From Fimenecus sp045593555 (GTDB lineage Bacteria; Bacillota; Clostridia; Oscillospirales; Acutalibacteraceae): a DNA stretch of 13,304 bases. The DNA lies in assembly GCA_045593555.1 (NCBI GenBank), contig JAZNWU010000013.1, positions 1-13,304 of the forward strand, given 5' to 3'. The number at the start of each line of letters is the position of its first letter. The stretch's first letter is position 1. The notes below the pieces were generated by a model. The model did not search any database and was not told where the DNA came from. It saw nothing but the letters and a program-made list of their open reading frames with translations. This document shows, piece after piece, positions 6,238-13,126 of this stretch. The position numbers were made by a program, and so were the translations under genes.

Positions 6238-7071
6238 TTATTTCTCCTTAAATCCAAATTTTTTCATCATTGCAAGTGTGATTGGTCCGATGCAACCATC
6301 CTGTTCAAGTCCTGTTCTTCGTTGGAACTCTTTAGTCCAGGCTTCTGTGTTTTCACCGAAGTAACCGCCCTTTACATCTTCCTTATCTCTGTTAAGAGTT
6401 TTTGCATAAGATGGGAACACATTGTAATAGAAATCATTGATTCTTTCAATATTCTTACCTGAATCGCCTTTTTTGAAGTAACCTTTTGATGGGAAGAAGT
6501 TATCATCTTCCACAGGCTCTATGTACGTAATATTGAGAGTTCTGAGGATACCCTTTGCGATAGCAATACCCATAATTCTGCGTTCTGCAAGAGTATCAAC
6601 AATCTTAACATCATTTTTGTTATCAATGAATGCACATTCAACGAGAACAGAATCGCAAAGAACCTGACGAACAAAACCAAAGTAATCCATACCATTACTG
6701 AGAAGCTTAACCTTTAAGCCTCTGCTATTCTGTCCGATTTTTGTAAGTTCTTCAAGAATGTTTCTTGCGAGAATATCATCAGATGTGTCTGCTTTTGAAT
6801 GGAATACTTCAGCACCGTTACCGCCACCTGCATTAAGATGAATATCTGCAGCAAGGTCAGGTTTAAAAGCATTACACTCTTTAATTCGTGATGCAAGGTT
6901 TTCACTTACATCACTTTCACGGCTTAACATTACAAGAACACCATGACGAACTAATTCATCACGAGTTGCTTTTGCAATATCAAGAGCCATATCTTTTTCT
7001 TTTCTGCCAAAGGCGACAGCTCCGGGGTCTTTACCACCGTGACCGACACCGATATAAACTTTTTTTGCCAT
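6238..7071 (-). CDS. Phage endolysin, N-acetylmuramoyl-L-alanine amidase (Amidase_3) with peptidoglycan-binding domain
   Basis: Zinc amidase that cuts the bond between N-acetylmuramic acid and L-alanine in peptidoglycan and so lyses the host. Counting from the ATG at 7071 (277 residues), the Amidase_3 domain covers about 1-178 with zinc ligands His11 (in GHGGKDPG), Glu25 and His78 (in DIHLNA), and catalytic Glu145 (in LVECAFID). A C-terminal wall-binding region (about 193-277) contains GYFKKGDSG and EFQRRTGLEQDGCIGP, as in peptidoglycan-binding domains of clostridial phage lysins. No signal peptide is present, so export depends on the holin. A GTG three codons upstream (7080) is in frame, but AAGGAG would be adjacent to it; that site is eight bases from the ATG, which is chosen. 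The gene upstream ends inside this ribosome binding site. Confidence 0.93.
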   Translation of the reverse strand: MAKKVYIGVGHGGKDPGAVAFGRKEKDMALDIAKATRDELVRHGVLVMLSRESDVSENLASRIKECNAFKPDLAADIHLNAGGGNGAEVFHSKADTSDDILARNILEELTKIGQNSRGLKVKLLSNGMDYFGFVRQVLCDSVLVECAFIDNKNDVKIVDTLAERRIMGIAIAKGILRTLNITYIEPVEDDNFFPSKGYFKKGDSGKNIERINDFYYNVFPSYAKTLNRDKEDVKGGYFGENTEAWTKEFQRRTGLEQDGCIGPITLAMMKKFGFKEK

Positions 7072-7076
7072 AGTAA

Positions 7077-7376
7077 TCACTCCTTATGTTCTTCGCTGAA
7101 TCTATTCAGCAATTCTTCATATTTTTTCTTTACTCCACCGTTGCGATGGAGTTTATTAACATAAATGTCACCTGCAGATATTCTTTCGCTTAACGGCATT
7201 TCAGGTGTCATAATGATAAGGCGGAGTATATCACAATACTGTTCCTCATCATGCTTGTCCTTTTTCTCAATCCACTTTTCGCATTTGCGAACGAATTTAT
7301 ATACTTTTATCGCAACTGCAAGAATTGTGCCAACAGCTGTTAAAACAGATGCAACAAGAATTATTTTATTTACCAT
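7077..7376 (-). CDS. Small phage membrane protein of the lysis module (holin-like)
   Basis: A 99-residue protein with one clear N-terminal membrane helix (about 4-26, IILVASVLTAVGTILAVAI), a basic and acidic stretch likely to be helical (KFVRKCEKWIEKKDKHDEEQ), and a soluble C-terminal part including PLSERISAGDIYVNKL and KKKYEELLNRF. I recognise the general type: one-helix proteins directly upstream of the amidase in clostridial phages, sometimes mis-annotated as permeases. A role in lysis (second holin, antiholin or holin partner) is an inference from position. An open frame continues upstream to 7517, but GGTGAG sits just before the ATG at 7376 and the frame before it is shadow. The start overlaps the previous gene by 11 bases. 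Confidence 0.7.
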   Translation of the reverse strand: MVNKIILVASVLTAVGTILAVAIKVYKFVRKCEKWIEKKDKHDEEQYCDILRLIIMTPEMPLSERISAGDIYVNKLHRNGGVKKKYEELLNRFSEEHKE

Positions 7377-7521
7377 TGGACTCACCACCTTCGTCTTTAA
7401 ACAATTCCGCTTGTTCTTTTTCTGACATAAAAGCATTTGCAAGCTGTTTAATTTTGTCAATGCCAATAGACTTGCTACCTGACTTATAGAGATTATATTG
7501 TGTTTTGATAAACTCACTCAT
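7366..7521 (-). CDS. 51-residue phage protein, possibly XkdX-like
   Basis: A short soluble protein (starts MSEFIKTQYNLYKSG, ends in an acidic tail). The pattern of an aromatic helix, a Gly turn, DKIKQLAN and a helix with SEKEQAELF is loosely like XkdX-type proteins, which occur next to the fibre and lysis genes of many Gram-positive phages; I cannot confirm this. The frame is open further upstream to 7620, but the ATG at 7521 fits the operon best: it overlaps the stop of the preceding gene by eight bases and GGGGGTG lies about ten bases upstream. The 3' end overlaps the next gene by 11 bases. Function unknown. Confidence 0.6.
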   Translation of the reverse strand: MSEFIKTQYNLYKSGSKSIGIDKIKQLANAFMSEKEQAELFKDEGGESNGK

Positions 7522-7669
7522 TAATTGACACCCCCATTGTTTGAATAGCAAGGTTAGCAACGGCATTTTCAAGTGCAGTAATACGCTCGTTGGTAGTGGG
7601 TTGTGTTTTTTTCTTATCAATAATTTCTTTGATTTTAGGGCAAACTTTCATAATGTTTAATTTATTCAT
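7514..7669 (-). CDS. 51-residue phage protein with C-terminal helical segment
   Basis: The predicted product begins MNKLNIMKVCPKIKE and contains NERITALENAVANLAIQ, a heptad-like segment likely to form a short coiled coil. Similar small proteins with an 'ALE..I..LA' helix are common after the fibre genes in clostridial phages; function is unknown. AAAGGAGGG lies about 11 bases before the ATG at 7669. The start overlaps the preceding gene by eight bases and the stop overlaps the next start by eight bases, giving it a fixed place in the chain of coupled genes. Confidence 0.6.
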   Translation of the reverse strand: MNKLNIMKVCPKIKEIIDKKKTQPTTNERITALENAVANLAIQTMGVSINE

Positions 7670-8324
7670 AAATCAATTCGCCCTCCTTTGTTTCAATGTC
7701 GACCTCTTTGAATTCTATTGCAATTTTTGAAACAAGTGCCAAAAGTGGCTCAATTTCTTCCCATATAGCATTTGAAGTGTCTAAATCAGTTGTTTCAACA
7801 TATACTTCTTCTGTCCTTACACCATATTTCATCACATTGCTACCACCAACTCCAGTGTTACAAATTGTAGAGTAGTTCACTATGGTATCTTCGGGCAGTG
7901 CCGTTTTAATCATTTCAGCAATTTCTTCAAGAGTTGTCTCTAAAAATTCCCCTTCATAGGACACCAGCAATGTTGTGTTTGTAATGTCGCTTACATCTTT
8001 GGGGGAGTTGCTAAAAACAGTATATTCTTCCGTTGCGTCAACATCTGTAAAACTACTAACGAAAGAAAAACTAACTATAATTTGATTTTTTGTGCCATTT
8101 GCTATGTTTTCTTTTGTGTATGAAAAGACAAACGGCATAATACTAGCGCTTTTATTATTTGCATTGGTAAAGGTTATTCGTTTTTGATTTACACTTGCAA
8201 TATCAAATTCCGTTTTGTACCACTTCTCGACGTTTTCAGGTAGGTTATTATTAACAACCGTTATTTCATTAAAAATAGCAGAAAAATCATTGTTTTCTTC
8301 CTTTAAGGCAACATCAAAAGTCAT
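7662..8324 (-). CDS. Phage tail-region protein of unknown function
   Basis: A 220-residue acidic protein not recognised as a named family. No membrane segment, signal peptide or catalytic motif is evident. The composition (alternating polar and hydrophobic residues with many T, N, S and V) suggests beta-strand structure in the first 130 residues, then a helical segment (LEEIAEMIKTAL, about 131-142). It starts with an ATG overlapping the stop of the preceding gene by four bases (ATGA), with AGAAGGTG eight bases upstream, so the two are translationally coupled. Its place just after the fibre suggests a baseplate or fibre accessory protein; this is inference only. Confidence 0.7.
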   Translation of the reverse strand: MTFDVALKEENNDFSAIFNEITVVNNNLPENVEKWYKTEFDIASVNQKRITFTNANNKSASIMPFVFSYTKENIANGTKNQIIVSFSFVSSFTDVDATEEYTVFSNSPKDVSDITNTTLLVSYEGEFLETTLEEIAEMIKTALPEDTIVNYSTICNTGVGGSNVMKYGVRTEEVYVETTDLDTSNAIWEEIEPLLALVSKIAIEFKEVDIETKEGELIYE

Positions 8325-8623
8325 ACTTTGTACACCTTCTTATTGATTATTTCTTCAACAGGAATATTATCAAAAACTTTCGGAATTACCTTGTTGTCGT
8401 TTGTTAAAAATAATAACTCTATTCTTACTTTTGCTAATGATGAAAACTTTATAGTTTCTTCCTGTGTCATTTCGTGTAGGATTGAATTACCACTCACTTT
8501 TAAATCTTTCAATGTCTTTTCAATTACAACTTTTCTGTTTTGCAGATATGTAATTGTGACATCTTTGATTAAACTTATATCACTTACCGTAAAAATGTCG
8601 GTTGGTGTGGTCGCTTGATACAT
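8321..8623 (-). CDS. Small phage tail-accessory protein
   Basis: A 100-residue protein starting MYQATTPTDIFTV. The pattern, an N-terminal TPT.IF segment, ITYLQNRKVVIEKTL, a TQEET turn, then VRIELLFLTNDNKVIP, looks like a small beta-sandwich and resembles short proteins next to clostridial phage fibre genes that I have seen annotated only as hypothetical. AGAGAGGTGATT precedes the ATG. It overlaps the following gene by four bases. Function unknown; a role in the tail tip is inferred from the neighbourhood. Confidence 0.7.
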   Translation of the reverse strand: MYQATTPTDIFTVSDISLIKDVTITYLQNRKVVIEKTLKDLKVSGNSILHEMTQEETIKFSSLAKVRIELLFLTNDNKVIPKVFDNIPVEEIINKKVYKV

Positions 8624-8635
8624 ATAATCACCTCT

Positions 8636-8725
8636 CTAATCTTTATTATCTTTACTTACTCTTGCAAGAGCTAATGCAACAAAAGTAAGTAAACTGCCTA
8701 TGATTGTTCCTAAAATAAAACTCAT
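8636..8725 (-). CDS. 29-residue DUF3789-like membrane peptide
   Basis: A tiny gene encoding MSFILGTIIGSLLTFVALAL followed by ARVSKDNKD. One hydrophobic helix with small residues (G, S, A) and a short charged C-terminus matches the pattern of DUF3789 peptides found in clostridial phages and plasmids. The ATG overlaps the stop codon of the tail-fibre gene by four bases (ATGA), and GGTGATAG just upstream serves as ribosome binding site. Its stop codon lies 13 bases before the next start. Single-helix peptides of this kind could act as holin partners or superinfection factors, but no function is known. Confidence 0.6.
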   Translation of the reverse strand: MSFILGTIIGSLLTFVALALARVSKDNKD

Positions 8726-10950
8726 TCTATCACCTGATTTACCGTAATAATTGAAGTTTCATCAATGCCTGTACAACAAAGTCTTATCGGGCCGTCATTG
8801 GATACAGTAAACTGTATTAAATTACCATCTTCATATATTGCATTGTGTGTTGTGCCACCATCACCTGTTACAAGGTTCCATCGTGTGTTCTCTTTAAGTG
8901 TACCGTCATCATAATAATAAGCAATTTGATTTTGATAATCGGATTTATCATCAGGCATACTAACATTTTTAAGACGAACAATGTCATTATACGCACAAGG
9001 AATTAGTCCTGTTACATATCTGCCTGTGTAAGAAGCAAGACTACCATCGGAAGCAATATATACTCCTTCTTCATAACCAACCTCATCAAGAATATTAGTA
9101 TATCCTACTCCATCATCAGGTTCTTCGCTTTCAATACCCATAGGCAATATCTTTTCAAACAATGAAACAAGCTGTGGTATGTAATATCTCTTGTAGCCCT
9201 CTGTATTTGGGTGAGTACCGTCACCCTCACCTGCTTCAGCTTTTGTACTAAAGTTTACAAAATAATTATTGAGTTGTGCTTCGCTCCAAGAACCTAATCC
9301 ACTTTTAGCCCAAGCATCATAATACGGAATAGCATACTTTTCACAAAGACCAATCATTTTATCTCTGAAATCTGCAAAGGAATTTCCGTTGATTTCATTC
9401 TGATAACGACATTTATGGGTGATAATAAAACATATAGGCTTACCGACAAAACTTGTTATTGCATATCTGAATATGTATTCCAATGCACCACACATAGTTT
9501 TGGTGTCAAGTGTTCCTGTATAATCAGTCGCATCAAAATCACCTAACGGTACACCATTCCAATGGTCATTTACACCACCTTCAAAACAATATAAATCACC
9601 ATCAGTAGGAAGATTTACAAGATTATCAACAATGGAATGTGAAAGTGTTACAGAATTTCCGTCTTTATCCGTTGCACCTTCTGCTGTGACCAATCTACCA
9701 CCACCAACAGCCTGATTGTCGAATGTACCACCTACTAAATCAGCAATGATTTTTGGATAAGCACCACCATTGTCAGGGTCAGATGAAGGAGCACAAATGC
9801 TGTCACCATCGTAAACAATTTTTTTGCCTTTTAGTCTGTTTTGCTCTTGACTAACATCTATGTTTTTTATTGCATTATAAACAGCACCGCCTGATACCGC
9901 ATTTCCGCTGTTTTCTTCAACTGTGGTGTCTATATTTATCGTAACCGTTTTTAACGCCTGTGCTACCGCAACACCACTTTGAGCGTTTTCACTTGTTGCA
10001 CTATATGTTTGGTCAACAACAGTTGCATTTTCCTCAAGTTTTGCAATTCTATCCTCGTGGTCAAGAATTTCTTTCTCATAATCGGCAGGGACAAAAGCAA
10101 TGTCTGTATTTGACCATTGTGGAATAAGTGAGGCGGCACAATGTACCCATTCAACCTCTAATACAACGCCACTAACATTACCACTCCAGCTCATTGAGTA
10201 AATTTGTACATATTTTGCACCAGCTGGTGCGGTTAAATTTGTTGTCATAATTTCCTGACTACTACTTTCAACCATAATTGGAGAAATCATAGCTTCATTT
10301 TCGTCATACCAGCAACCATTACAAGTGTGTCCGTCAGTACCTCTTAAGTAAGCTTTGAGAATATCACCCTCATCAACTGGAATAAGATTTGTTCTTTTAG
10401 ATGAAGCATCACCACTTGTTGGAGTATATAACTTAGGGTTGCCTTCGTTATACCAGAAATATTGTTCTGGTAATTCTTCAATCGTTATCTCTGGATAAGC
10501 TCCACTATACATATAAGCATAAATAAATCCGTCAGGAAGCACATACACTTTTGATGTGTCTATGCATTCGCTTATGTTATTTGCAAAATTTGGTTTTAAT
10601 TGGATACGACCGTCTGATGAAATTCCACCACCTGCAACAAGGTCAGCAATACTTGTGTCAACATATTGTTTGATAATTTTATTTTGTACAGGGTTTCTGC
10701 TTGTTTCTGATACATAAGTATCAACATCAATTTCAACATTCTGCAAAGCAGTATAAACTGCACCACTTGATACAGGGTTTGTACTACCTTCTTTAACCGT
10801 GGTGTCAGTTGTGATTTTAACATTAGCAATTGTATCAGCATTATCTTTTAACTTCTTGTCAATTTTAGAAAAGTTTTCGTTTAATGCACTTGTGTCAGCA
10901 CTATCGTTAAATGACGGTAGGTTTAAATTGTAATTATCTGTATAGTTCAT
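8722..10950 (-). CDS. Tail fibre / receptor-binding protein with SGNH (GDSL) hydrolase domain
   Basis: A 742-residue fibre with an enzyme inside it (numbering from the ATG at 10950). An N-terminal tail-attachment segment (about 1-40) is followed by two shaft repeats (47-75, 77-101), a beta-rich module (about 115-275), a short coiled coil (293-309), two more shaft repeats (313-339, 341-365), an SGNH hydrolase (about 375-605) and a second beta-rich module (about 610-740). Hydrolase motifs are GDS with nucleophile Ser384, the GGG oxyanion site (416-418), GVND with Asn461, and DGTH with Asp577 and His580: a complete catalytic set. SGNH enzymes remove acyl groups, often acetyl, from polysaccharides, so the fibre may trim a surface glycan during adsorption. 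GTG at 10956 is in frame but AGGAG is only one base from it; the ATG is seven bases from that site. Confidence 0.88.
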   Translation of the reverse strand: MNYTDNYNLNLPSFNDSADTSALNENFSKIDKKLKDNADTIANVKITTDTTVKEGSTNPVSSGAVYTALQNVEIDVDTYVSETSRNPVQNKIIKQYVDTSIADLVAGGGISSDGRIQLKPNFANNISECIDTSKVYVLPDGFIYAYMYSGAYPEITIEELPEQYFWYNEGNPKLYTPTSGDASSKRTNLIPVDEGDILKAYLRGTDGHTCNGCWYDENEAMISPIMVESSSQEIMTTNLTAPAGAKYVQIYSMSWSGNVSGVVLEVEWVHCAASLIPQWSNTDIAFVPADYEKEILDHEDRIAKLEENATVVDQTYSATSENAQSGVAVAQALKTVTINIDTTVEENSGNAVSGGAVYNAIKNIDVSQEQNRLKGKKIVYDGDSICAPSSDPDNGGAYPKIIADLVGGTFDNQAVGGGRLVTAEGATDKDGNSVTLSHSIVDNLVNLPTDGDLYCFEGGVNDHWNGVPLGDFDATDYTGTLDTKTMCGALEYIFRYAITSFVGKPICFIITHKCRYQNEINGNSFADFRDKMIGLCEKYAIPYYDAWAKSGLGSWSEAQLNNYFVNFSTKAEAGEGDGTHPNTEGYKRYYIPQLVSLFEKILPMGIESEEPDDGVGYTNILDEVGYEEGVYIASDGSLASYTGRYVTGLIPCAYNDIVRLKNVSMPDDKSDYQNQIAYYYDDGTLKENTRWNLVTGDGGTTHNAIYEDGNLIQFTVSNDGPIRLCCTGIDETSIITVNQVIE
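9856..10812 (-). repeat. Four shaft repeats in the tail fibre gene
   Basis: Segments at 10726-10812, 10648-10722, 9934-10014 and 9856-9930 encode variants of a unit of about 25-28 residues: D-x-T-V/Y-x-x-x-S-x-N-x-V-x-x-x-A-V-Y-x-A. They come in two pairs separated by about 210 residues, one pair ahead of each large domain, which suggests duplication of a shaft-plus-domain unit. Confidence 0.65.
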
Positions 10951-10966
10951 ATGCACGCTCCTTTTT

Positions 10967-11200
10967 TTACTCTGAAACTATTGCCATTTGCGTGATTAGA
11001 TTTTCGCCCGATAAATGCTTAAAAACTGCACGAGCATCAGTTGATTTAACTTCTCCGTCAGCAGTAACATCTGCTCGTGATTGTTGGTCTGCATTTAATG
11101 TGATAAGACCTGCAACGTGGTTCAGTATTAACAACACATCAAAACTTGTTATTTTCCCGTTGTTGTCAACATCACCCATAAGTTCATATCTATTTGCCAT
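10967..11200 (-). CDS. Free-standing type I dockerin in the phage tail operon
   Basis: The whole 77-residue product is a type I dockerin, the calcium-binding module that plugs enzymes into cohesins of cellulosomes. Two F-hand repeats are visible. Repeat 1 starts at Asp10 with GDVDNNGKITSFD (ligand positions D10, D12, N14, D21) and continues LLILNHVAGLI. Repeat 2 starts at Asp44 with ADVTADGEVKSTD (D44, D48, D55; T46 at the third position) and continues AVFKHLSGENLI. Cohesin-contact positions 10 and 11 read Ser19-Phe20 and Ser53-Thr54; the latter equals the Ser-Thr pair of Clostridium thermocellum dockerins. There is no signal peptide and no catalytic domain. The gene lies one base past the tail-associated gene, whose last codons hold its GAGGTG site seven bases before the ATG, and 16 bases ahead of the fibre gene, so it is expressed with virion proteins. 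Confidence 0.9.
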   Translation of the reverse strand: MANRYELMGDVDNNGKITSFDVLLILNHVAGLITLNADQQSRADVTADGEVKSTDARAVFKHLSGENLITQMAIVSE

Positions 11201-11201
11201 A

Positions 11202-12659
11202 TCAAATCACCTCGTGCAAAAATGTTTTTTGTTTAAGAGTGCCGTTATATGTCATTTCAATCCCTACAACGACGGCTCTTTTGGTTAAAAAGTTTCCTGC
11301 ATCATCATAAAGATTTGTTTCAACTTCAACTAAATCTCCCATTTCAAGTGCTATATTTGACAGAGAGTTAACCTCAATAGAATATTTGTCAGAAGAATAC
11401 CAAACATTAAGACTTGCAAGCTTTTCTACTGTTGCAGTTTCACCCAATGCCAAATAATTTAACGGATTGTCCTCAACATACATTTCGCCTGTTTTTTTCT
11501 TGTCGGTATTATCCCAAAATTGAGTAACGCTATTAGCTTCAACAGGTGTGACAATTATGCTATTATCTTCTCCGTCTGTAACTTTGTTATATGCATCTTT
11601 TGAAATAAAACCACCAAGAGTTGAACTTTGAGCAGTTGACCTGCCATAGCCTTTATAAAAGTATCTGCCATATTTAAGTTCATTTCCATAATCATCTGTA
11701 TATGTCAATATTTCTGTTGGTTCAAGTGAATATTCTTCATCTTCTTTAATTTGAACAACATATCTGTTTATTGAAAACGATGAAATGTCGGCATTGGCTG
11801 TAAGTTTTGGATGCTCTCTCATTATTTTTTTTGTGAACTTAAAAACAGGAGTTCTTGCAGAACTTGAAACCAATGTTAAAAATCTCTTAAGCATTACATA
11901 ATTTTCTTTAAAATCAAAATAGCAACTTTGCGTTAATGCAGAATTTTTTAACAAATTTTTAGTTGAACCCTCGAAAATAATCAAGTTATCCATTGTTCGT
12001 GTTGTGTTTACTGATGTCGTTTCTTCTGCATCTATCTGACTTTTAGCCAATCCATTAATAATATCAAAATTTCGTGTGAAGTTGCCTATTTCATTTAAGA
12101 AAAGCCATCTTATCGGGTTTACCCACGGAATACCCGTATTGAAACAATGAGAAACATTTTCGTTCAAAAAATATAACAAATCTCTTGCAGTCCAAGTAAT
12201 TGTGTGTCCCTCGGCAACGGGTTTTGCAACAAGAAACATTGTAGGCAGAGTAACGGTTTCGCTATTGTCACTTTTAAAAACCTCTCCCCAAGTTAAATTT
12301 TTCAAATCTCCCCAAGTTTTGGTTTTTAAATCTCCCCAAGTGTTAAAATTTGTTATTTTTTGAGTAAAACTCAAATTAACAGCCATATACTTAACAAGAT
12401 TTTCATACTTTTCAGGATAATTTTGAGCGTTTAACTTGCCAAAATAAAACTCTTTCCAAGTCAATTCCATATATGGCAAGGTTTGACCCGTGGGGTCAAT
12501 ACTTCGCTTATATGACATATCAATGATGTTGTTAGATTTCCAAGTCAATGAAACTTTGTTATCGTTTACATCAGTACCACTTACAGTAATAGTTGGTTTT
12601 ATTGGTGGTCTAACATTTGAGTTGACAATTTCTAAAAACTTATCGCTTACAGAAATCAT
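11202..12659 (-). CDS. Phage tail-associated (Tal-like) baseplate protein
   Basis: A 485-residue protein in the place of the Tal/tail-tip hub gene, directly after the Dit-like gene. The beta-rich N-terminal part (PTITVSGTDVNDNKVSLTW, IIDMSYKRSIDPTG) and the C-terminal GDLVEVET...AVVVGIEMTYNGTLKQKT are typical of phage tail-tip hub proteins that recur in Clostridia phages. A run of three eight-residue repeats, TWGDLK-TK, TWGDLK-NL, TWGEVF, lies at about 107-130. No peptidase or lysozyme motif is recognised, so I do not assign enzymatic activity. TTG at 12665 is in frame, but GAGGTG is eight bases from the ATG at 12659, which is chosen. The stop codon is one base from the dockerin start. Confidence 0.75.
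   Translation of the reverse strand: MISVSDKFLEIVNSNVRPPIKPTITVSGTDVNDNKVSLTWKSNNIIDMSYKRSIDPTGQTLPYMELTWKEFYFGKLNAQNYPEKYENLVKYMAVNLSFTQKITNFNTWGDLKTKTWGDLKNLTWGEVFKSDNSETVTLPTMFLVAKPVAEGHTITWTARDLLYFLNENVSHCFNTGIPWVNPIRWLFLNEIGNFTRNFDIINGLAKSQIDAEETTSVNTTRTMDNLIIFEGSTKNLLKNSALTQSCYFDFKENYVMLKRFLTLVSSSARTPVFKFTKKIMREHPKLTANADISSFSINRYVVQIKEDEEYSLEPTEILTYTDDYGNELKYGRYFYKGYGRSTAQSSTLGGFISKDAYNKVTDGEDNSIIVTPVEANSVTQFWDNTDKKKTGEMYVEDNPLNYLALGETATVEKLASLNVWYSSDKYSIEVNSLSNIALEMGDLVEVETNLYDDAGNFLTKRAVVVGIEMTYNGTLKQKTFLHEVI
12273..12341 (-). repeat. Three tandem 24-base repeats encoding TWGDLK
   Basis: The word CTCCCCAAGT on the + strand recurs at 12284, 12308 and 12332, exactly 24 bases apart. It encodes Trp-Gly-Asp/Glu units in the Tal-like protein. 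The copies differ in the linker bases, so this is an older expansion, not a recent slip. Confidence 0.85.
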
Positions 12660-12661
12660 TA

Positions 12662-13126
12662 TCAATACACCTCACTAACTGTTATAACATCATCTTCGCC
12701 CATATCAATGATAGAGAAGCCACAGTTATAATAATGTGTCGGTACAACTATTCCGTTTATTTTCTCTGTTGTACTTGATGGGTTAGCCTTTTCAATGTTA
12801 CCACGATAAAAACGCTGTATTTTAACTTTGCCCTCTGTGTGGCTGAAATACTTCATATAAAATACATATCCGTAAGTGTCAAACCAACGGTTTATTTTCC
12901 ACCAATCGGTATTTTTGAGCCTTGCCCACTTTAACTGCATTGTGTACTGCGTTCTACCAACCTGTTCAATAAGCATTGTGCCGTCAGCATTTCGCCCTGC
13001 ATCAACCAAAAATTCATTACTTGACGGAAGTTCAACAGGACAGGGGAGTTGCAATGTGTTCAGGAGTGTAGTTCCTGAAACACCTGTGCCAATTTCAATA
13101 TAACTTTCTTTTGTGTTAATAGGCAT
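12662..13126 (-). CDS. Phage distal tail protein (Dit-like, DUF6711-like)
   Basis: A 154-residue protein between the tape measure and the tail-associated gene, the usual place of the distal tail protein that closes the tail tube and holds the baseplate. The pattern LPCPVELPSSNEF, RNADGTMLIEQVGRTQYTM, LKWARLKNTDWWKINRWF, VFYMKYF and the tail YYNCGFSIIDMGED resembles DUF6711-type tail proteins, as I recall them. The frame is open to 13186, but GGAGG lies about ten bases before the ATG at 13126 and this start overlaps the tape-measure stop by 11 bases, a normal coupling. It ends two bases before the start of the next gene. Confidence 0.75.
   Translation of the reverse strand: MPINTKESYIEIGTGVSGTTLLNTLQLPCPVELPSSNEFLVDAGRNADGTMLIEQVGRTQYTMQLKWARLKNTDWWKINRWFDTYGYVFYMKYFSHTEGKVKIQRFYRGNIEKANPSSTTEKINGIVVPTHYYNCGFSIIDMGEDDVITVSEVY

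Noticed and set aside
7377..7620. Longer N-terminal versions of the two small genes at 7077-7376 and 7366-7521
   Set aside because: The extended frames overlap neighbours heavily and lack ribosome binding sites; the internal ATGs have them.
7165..8618. Plus-strand open frames of 86 and 96 codons in the phage region
   Set aside because: They lie antisense to well-supported overlapping phage genes and have no credible starts.
11198..11240. Dockerin as a frameshifted C-terminal domain of the tail-associated protein
   Set aside because: The two frames differ by one base, but the dockerin frame has a stop (TGA) just ahead of its ATG, a good ribosome binding site GAGGTG is present, and no slippery sequence fits. 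A separate coupled gene is simpler.
10911..11288. Plus-strand 125-codon open frame opposite the dockerin gene
   Set aside because: It is the antisense shadow of the dockerin and neighbouring genes, with no ribosome binding site and no family resemblance.
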